Shown here piece by piece: positions 57,758 to 64,000 of a stretch of 64,000 nucleotides of DNA; positions within the stretch are counted from its first letter, which is position 1; the number at the start of each line of letters is the position of its first letter. Made by a program: the position numbers and the translations under genes. The notes below the pieces were generated by a model that saw only the letters and a list, made by a program, of their open reading frames with translations, searched no databases and was not told where the DNA came from. Origin of the DNA: Cannabis sativa. Its lineage: Eukaryota; Streptophyta; Magnoliopsida; Rosales; Cannabaceae. The DNA lies in contig NC_083602.1 of NCBI RefSeq assembly GCF_029168945.1, positions 79,690,600 to 79,754,599 of the forward strand, read 5' to 3'.

Positions 57758-58069
57758 TTAGCTTTCTGAATACAAAATATGTAAGAGTTCACCAGAAATA
57801 AAAATATCAGAAATGCTACGATCAGATTGATACCAAGAATGTCTAGCAACATAATGTGCTACTCGGTTTGCTGATCGTCTAATGAAAAATAAATTAACAT
57901 TTGGGAGGGTAGATAACAAAAGGTGGCAGTCTTTGATTAAAAGGCCGAAAGTTGACCTCATTGCTTGGTTGCTTCGAATAGCTTGTACTGAAACAAGATT
58001 GTCCGTCTCAATTTGAACATGTTGCCAATTATTGGTCTTTACCCAACTGAGAGCTTCTTTAATCCACAT
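57758..58069 (-). pseudogene. LINE J ORF2: RNase H C-terminal part
   Basis: A 103-codon frame with WIKEALSWVKTNNWQHVQIE, the RNase H core helix and strand, and FIRRSANRVAHYVARHSW near the end, matching the same positions in LINE K (FVKRSANSVAHSFARAS). The frame ends about 30 bp before the poly-A. The first RNase H strand (VDAALFDSDNKYGF) is upstream near 58200 in another frame, so a frameshift lies at about 58070-58180. Confidence 0.82.
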
Positions 58070-58305
58070 GGCTTCAATGACTTCAGCTGCATATCTTCCG
58101 CCATGGCAACCGGCCCGTGCTGCAATAAGGTGACCAAGATGGTTTCGGGAAAAATTCTGAAACCATACTTATTATCGCTATCAAAGAGTGCTGCATCTAC
58201 ATTAATCTTGATTATGTTTTCTGCGGGTCTAGTCCATGACTCAGTGCCATCACCGATGCTTTGCAGACAAATTGATGATAACGAAATTTTATCCTGATCT
58301 TTATT

Positions 58306-58698
58306 TCAGTGATCAAGAGCTACTTGTGCAGAAGTAAGCACGTCATTAACATAGGAGTGTTTCTTTTTCCAAACAACCTTGTTCCTAGCCTTGCAGATTG
58401 CCCAGCTATACATGGCAATAAGACAAATCATATTAGCTTCAGCTTGCTTAAAGATGGTCTCCAACCAATTGTCGAAAGAACCGCTAGGATCAAAAACTAC
58501 TGGAGTTGCACATTGGCTCCAGCAATCAAATGCAAACGGGCAAGTGATGAGGGCATGGCTGATGGTTTCAGGTTGTAGATGACAAACAGGGCAAGTGACT
58601 GAAATATCGACATGCTTGATCACTAGTTGGACACAAGTTGGTAATGTACCTGTAACGGCTCTCCACAAAAAGTATTTGACTTTTGGGGGAACCTTCAA
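58306..58698 (-). pseudogene. LINE J ORF2: zf-RVT region
   Basis: A 130-codon frame: KVPPKVKYFLWRAVTGTLPT, then the zinc-binding CPVCHLQPETISHALITCPF, then the AIxKARNKVVW helix. This zf-RVT module lies between reverse transcriptase and RNase H in plant LINEs. Upstream to 59030 more ORF2 text can be read in pieces (SVKSAYNMLQQQKRTEE near 58770) with stops near 58718, 58815 and 58890. Confidence 0.82.
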
Positions 58699-59025
58699 TT
58701 GCCATAGTTGCTGTCAGAAGTCTGAGTTTCCAACCATCTCTTCGGTGCGCTTTTGTTGTTGGAGCATGTTATAAGCACTTTTGACCGAGAACTCGCCCGT
58801 TCTTTCCCCCACCTAAGACCACGTATCAATGAAGACATTTGAGCTTATTGGGATGCCCAAAATAATATCAGCATCTTGATTATTGAACATATCTCATACA
58901 AGGTCATAGTCCCAAGAGAGACTATGCACATGAAAAAGGGAGCTAACATGTTTGTTCATTAAACCAGGGTGTATTGTTGAAATATATGGGTTATCCTGTA
59001 TAGGTTACCACGGGTGGTTTTGTAT

Positions 59026-59030
59026 GCTTA
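59026..59030. repeat. Left target-site copy for copia H (GCTTA)
   Basis: GCTTA directly precedes H's LTR. The partner lies beyond the right window edge, so it is unconfirmed. Confidence 0.5.
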
Positions 59031-60951
59031 TGTTGGAATATATTTTACCAGGATCTTAGATCTACTCACAAGTATGTTGTTTAAACACCCTAAATATGAA
59101 CTTTCTAAAACGATAAATTAAACACATATAAAGTTAAGAAAACCTTACATTGATGCAGCGGAATTAATGTCTCCTTCCACTCAGATCTCTAACCCTTGAA
59201 TCCTTTCTGTAGCAGAGTATAATCAAGATCTGAGCCCGAATGTCCTTCTTCTTCAAGTTTGATCCTTCACAGTCTTCCAATCTATGATTGAGTTACTATT
59301 TGCTGTGTGTGGGCATTTACTCTTTCACTAGGGTCACGAAATTGATGAAGGGAAAATAGAGGGATGATTTCGGCCAGGTATAGAAAGTGGGGAAGGCTCA
59401 GTTTTTCTGAAGAGAGAAATTTCTGTCAGAAAGGCTTATTGAAAACTTGTGAAAAGCATCTTTTGTGACTGAGCCATCACTTTCTATTTATAGGCAACTA
59501 CTAGGTTTAGGTTAGGAATTATTTGGCATTAAAATAATGAAAATATTAATTTGAAAAACCTATTTAAGTGGCCGGCCATGGTGTGTTAGTGGGCCTCACT
59601 TGATTTTGCAGTTTTATCAAATTTTATCTCTATTTTCTCAAAAACGCCAATTTTCCAATTCTAACCTTTTAAATGCCAAAAATAATTATTTAATAACTAA
59701 AATAGATTATTAAATAATATTGTCATTTAATTGAATTATTAATTAGACATATAAAGTCCATTAATAAATAAATAAACCTAGAAACTCTTTTCTTTACAAT
59801 TTCACCCCTGCTTAGTGAAAATTCATAAAATTAGACATAGTCTAACTTTAGAATTATAATTGATCAATCACAAATCAATTAATGAGTCTTACAAGCAGAA
59901 TGTTCTCAACTAGAATGGGGACCATGGATCTATATGCTGAGCTTCCAATAAGTGAACCAAATTTACCAAGTAAATTCCTACTTATTAATTCTTCGTGGAA
60001 TCCACTCTTAGAACTTAGAATTGCACTCTCAGACTTATATAGAGCATATTGTATGTTTCACGATATCAATATACTATCTCATTTAACCATTGTTATAATC
60101 TTATTGTGATTTAAAGATCCTCTATATAGATGATCTACATCGAGATGGGATTTCTTTACCGTTCTCACCCCTCAATGTATTTTGCCCCTTAAAACACTTA
60201 GCTACCTGTAAATGGTGTTTAGTGATCTAATAATTAGTCAGTTAAACAAGAGCTCATCCATTTACTTCTATTTGCTAAGCTCGAAGGGAATCATCACTTG
60301 ACTTCTATACACCAGTAGAAGCTATAGATTCCATATTTATGTTCAGCACTCCCACTCAATCATACTATCATGTTCCCAAAATATACGTATCACCCTGACC
60401 CAAAAGTAGGCTTAACTAATAAATCAAAGAACATGAATAGCACTCCTGAGTTGAGCCCAAGCATATCAGGATTTAGATTCTTTTAATCTTAAGATCAACT
60501 ACTGATATTGACTTGGAAAGATATGTATAACGGTAAGTTTGTAATATCTTAACTTAGTTGCAATATCGGTCCAGTCCAATGTATACTCCATACATTCAAA
60601 ACTAGTATACTTTACTAATGTCCTGGAAAGAACATAACACTTACTCCAAGTGTAAGTACACATCATCGCTGATTATCACATTAGTGTAAATCTAATAACA
60701 CTGATGAAACAGGGACCAAAACTTTTGATTCATATGATCACAATCACATTCCACTGTGTTGACGATACTGTAATTGTGAATAAACATATGATCTGGATTT
60801 AACTGATTTTGTGTGTAAGAATGTAATAAACATATTAAACATATTAAACCATTAGCATGTAAAATTCATGCAAACATCAATCACTTCAAATTTCTTATAT
60901 TGATAACTAATCAGATTGCAAAGAGTTTTATTTAGGGCATAAAACCCAACA
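59031..60951 (-). repeat. 3' LTR of copia element H
   Basis: 1921 bp, TGTTGGAATATATTTTACC to ACCCAACA. Close to E's LTR read in reverse. TATA box at 59484-59492 on the minus strand (TATAAATAG). Confidence 0.93.
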
Positions 60952-60962
60952 AACTCCCACTT
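60952..60962 (-). other. Polypurine tract of copia H
   Basis: Minus strand AAGTGGGAGTT beside the 3' LTR. Confidence 0.85.
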
Positions 60963-62772
60963 GCACTAATATAAAACAAAATGTGCAAATAGGTCAATCT
61001 GATGTCTTGATCTTTAGATCAAGTGTAGTATATTTGAATCCACCCAAACATCTGGAAACTAGTTCATAAAACTCTTATGAAACATCCTTTACTATATGCT
61101 TTACTTATCAAGGGATACTGAAATCTTTACTGTTTTAAAAGTACATCTGAATTAACAGAAGACATATCTGTCATATTTTAAAATATGTAATTGAGATAAT
61201 ACAGTGTAGACTTTTCTTCAGTGATATAACTTTCTGGTATTTTCGAATAGACCAAGTTATAGTTCTTCTCTGGTAGAGCTTGAATTATTATACAATAATT
61301 CCTCCACCCCCAAAGTAAGCACCATCTTAAGAATTTCGAAATTAGATGGTGAGATACAAGGATAACTGATACACAGTTCCTTAATATCTGACATATAGAT
61401 CACTTTCATAAATCTTTCTTGAATATCTTCTAATGTTCCCTATTTGATTACATCTCAGATAGCTCCCACTCAATAGCAGATGTCTGGTTAAATAATACTT
61501 TTAACCTCTGATTGTTTAGAGAGTTACCTAGTTGTGACTTTTGTATTAGTCTAAAACTTTAAGTTAAGACTAAGTCATCAACATAGCAGACTAGTATTTG
61601 AAGTGAAAAATACATGCCAGAGATAAAGTAATCAAAATTAAGATACCATAAAATGAGGATTAAGAATTCTAGGTTCAAGTCATTCGAATGGACTGGACTA
61701 GAGTTCTTTATCTTATTCTCATAATTCTGATAAGCTATTCCTATCCATGTGAATTGTTAGATTTGCTTTTCAGTAGTGTTCTTAAGTATCTATCACAAGT
61801 ATCAACCTAATGAAGATGGGTATAGAACTTTAAAATTCTCCCACTCAATTAAGGTAGTGTGAAACTTTAACAAAGAACTTTCAAAGGTATCAAACTTTTA
61901 CTTATAACAGTAAAAACGAAATGGAACATACAATCAAGATCAAGAATTTATATTGACAATAGCTGACTCATTATATTACTTCCATGTTTAAAGAAGATAT
62001 GTGTTACATAGGGAATTGTAGAATAAACTCCATCCCTAAGAATATACATATAGGGTACTTGTGGATAACCTCCACCCCTAAGTATATAGAGATTATAATC
62101 CACCCCTAAAGGTAGTAAAAATCATGATTCTCTTAGTGTGATAGAGTTTATGTGGTGTTAAATACTATCCAGAGTTCATTAGATATAAAAGATCGTTGAA
62201 CTGCACAGTTTTCTTAACTTTTTTCCACCTATATCAGATCAAAAGATCTTTTTATTAAACAAATTCTTAATAATTGTATGAGAATTAACAATTATTGATA
62301 AACATAGAAATAATTTCTAGTGTTTATATAACATAACTCTATGAAGAGTTGTAAATATTATAGAATTTGCATCAATAATAAAAACACTTACACATACAAA
62401 CATACAAATATAATGTGGTAATAATTGATGAAGATAAATTAAATGAAGCTCATTCTCATAAATTGCAATATTGATTTCGAAAATAAAAGAAACTTTATTA
62501 ATAATAAAAAAATCTATTGCAACAATATGAGAGAAACAGGGATAAATATCCCTAACTAAAATTTGAAATCCAAATTGTCTTTAAACTAAAACAATTAATT
62601 CAAAAATAAATTGAAGAGCTTCATCTTCATCTGGACGATTTTCACCCTTTGGTCCAGCTTTCTGATCCAACTCAATTGAGTTCAAGTAGCTTGGCCTATA
62701 AGAAGAAGAAAACAAATAAACAAAGTTAGTCCAGAATCATAAATCCAATTGGATAATAATTCACTAAAACTC
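60963..62772 (-). pseudogene. Eroded pol of copia element H
   Basis: Mirrors E's 36650-38452 with close sequence identity by eye over its full length. It includes the protease-like WIYDSGLTLFIC (near 62740), the integrase-like segment near 62220-62260 and repeated RGG-type blocks (62030-62115). No open frame. The shared erosion means the loss predates both insertions. Confidence 0.78.
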
Positions 62773-63638
62773 TTAAAGTTTATGAATGGAAATACCTTGT
62801 TTCTTTGCAAGAAGTTTAGGACACTGGGGTTTCCAATGACCTTTCTCATTACAGTAGAAACAATTTCCTTTAAGTGTAGCATCACCAGAAGGAGCAGCCT
62901 TTTTATTCTTCATGGCGTTAGTTCGCTTCTTGGTGTTGTTCCACTTCCTCTTCGATTTGGGCTTTGAAGCAGAGGCAACATTTGCTTCAGGTTTTATCGT
63001 CCCATTACCATTCCCAGGATTGTGAGGTTTACTCCCTTTCTTCTTGGGTCCTCCAATCAAATTTTCATAAGTTTGAAGGTCATTGACTAATTCATGAAAG
63101 TCAATTTCCTTCTTATTCATGACATAATTTGAAGTGTATGGTAGAAATGCTGGAGTTAGGCTATCCAAGATAAGACTTACTTGAGTAGCACTATCCATTT
63201 CAGCACCATGATCCTGGGCTTCTTGGAAATAACTTGACATGAGGAGAACATGGTCACGCACGTTTTGATGAGGTTCCATCCGTGCATTAATGTACTTCTT
63301 AGTCGCGTCAAAGCGTGACTGAAGTAATGCCTTACCGAATAGCTCATTTAACTTTGTCATAACTTCAGCAGCCTTTCGGTTTTAGAAAACTGAGTTTTGA
63401 GGATGTCAACCATGCTAGAAAGCATAAAGTATAGAGCTTTGTCATTTGCTTTATGCCAACGCTCATACTTTTCTTTCACAGCTTTGGAAGCATTGTCCCC
63501 AGGCACTTCAGGTGACGGCTCAGTTAAAACAAACAAGGCACTTTCTCCTATGAGAGCAATATTAATGTTCTCATTCCATTTATTGAAGTTAGATCCATTC
63601 AGCTTATTTTCAGTCAACAGTGATAACATGGGATTCAT
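62773..63638 (-). pseudogene. gag: gag of copia element H, one frameshift
   Basis: Start at 63638 (MNPMLSLLTENKLNGSNFNK). The first frame runs to about 63370, where one base is missing relative to E (SKTEKAAEV becomes SKTERLLKL). The second frame, 63360-62773, continues without a stop through the site that is TAG in E (here SSYFQEAQDHGAEMDS) to the knuckle CFYCNEKGHWKPQC and ends KLLAKKQGISIHKL. E and H are thus broken at different places, each by one lesion. Confidence 0.9.
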
Positions 63639-64000
63639 TTTGATAATACAGGATACTACAAAATAATAGAAATCAACAAATAGAAATAAATAATGGTTTA
63701 ACACAAAATCAATTCAGAAATTATATGCACATAGCAAGTAGGAATGATATGAGAAAATACTTAAAAATTTAATCCTAAATAATTTCCAAGGTTTTTCAAC
63801 AAACTGATATCAGCGTCCCGTTTAGGCGAGAGTCAAAGCTACCATCTACTGAATAGAGTTGTCAGCTCATCTAAAATGTTAAACATCTAGCAACCTTTTA
63901 TTCGATCAAGATTGGAATCCAGCGTTGTCCTATTTAGGCGAGAGTCAAGGCTATTCTATCTTATGAGCTTCTACCATTGTTTCGCAATTTGCAAGTCAAA
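63639..64000 (-). other. Start of the leader of copia H
   Basis: The leader motif GTCCCGTTTAGGCGAGAGTC at 63815-63834 and a one-base variant at 63927-63946, 112 bp apart. The window ends before the hairpin pair and the AT-rich part. Confidence 0.78.

Larger units (their letters stand above)
57718..59030 (-). mobile_element. LINE J fragment, minus strand
   Basis: 3' part of a second L1-type LINE. The poly-A appears as TTTTATTTTTTT at about 57718-57729. Coding text runs right to left: RNase H, then zf-RVT, then more ORF2 to 59030, where copia H interrupts it. The proteins are similar to but clearly different from LINE K, so this is an independent element. Confidence 0.85.
59031..64000 (-). mobile_element. 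Copia element H, minus strand, cut by window end
   Basis: 3' LTR 59031-60951, polypurine tract, eroded pol, gag, then the start of the leader at the window end. Same layout and same pol erosion as E, in opposite orientation. The 5' LTR and the primer site are outside the window. Confidence 0.92.

Overview
This 64 kb window looks like transposon-packed DNA from a flowering plant. The evidence is the set of plant-type Ty3/gypsy elements with a chromodomain-like integrase tail, a plant L1-type LINE whose ORF2 ends in a zf-RVT plus RNase H module, primer-binding sites matching plant initiator tRNA-Met, and very AT-rich spacers. I see no host gene, tRNA, rRNA or CRISPR array. Only about 220 bp (57494-57717) is not assigned to a transposable element. 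The species cannot be read from this sequence. All comparisons were made by eye.

Layout. One old chromovirus (A) spans the window from base 1, where its 5' LTR is cut by the window edge, to 57493. Two nested towers sit inside it. Tower 1: a minus-strand Ty1/copia element (B, 4229-26150, target-site duplication GAAAG) lies in A's reverse transcriptase; inside B's reverse transcriptase is a solo chromovirus LTR (C, 6971-18792, duplication ATATA); inside C is an almost complete, recent chromovirus (D, 8488-18028, duplication CGTAC). Tower 2: a LINE (K, 27398 to about 54023, 15-bp duplication and poly-A tail) lies between A's RNase H and integrase; inside its ORF2 is a plus-strand copia element (E, 30260-51387, duplication CTAAT); inside E's 3' LTR is a rearranged minus-strand copia block (G plus F, 39277-50292). 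To the right of A, a second, minus-strand LINE fragment (J) is interrupted by another minus-strand copia element (H, 59031 to the window end).

Coding state. Nearly every gene is broken. The best open frame is D's 888-codon reverse transcriptase/RNase H/integrase (12905-15571), but D has lost its protease active site and the start of the reverse transcriptase, and its gag carries stops. Copia elements E and H keep a nearly readable gag and share the same eroded pol. Copia B keeps protease, integrase, reverse transcriptase and RNase H but has no recognisable gag. The two kinds share LTR type, a long AT-rich leader and a duplicated leader motif, so they look like complementary defective partners.

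Most unusual signal. The LTRs of chromoviruses A, C and D carry arrays of short inverted repeats whose loops are constant while both stem arms change together. In C and D, pairs of arms with the loop AGTATGA are enclosed by a third stem, giving a cloverleaf-like unit repeated three times per LTR. D also carries seven copies of a hairpin with a TGG loop. Similar covarying hairpins (loop CTAAT) occur in the copia leaders, beside a motif present twice at a fixed spacing of about 112 bp in four elements. These look like selected RNA or DNA structures in otherwise decaying elements.
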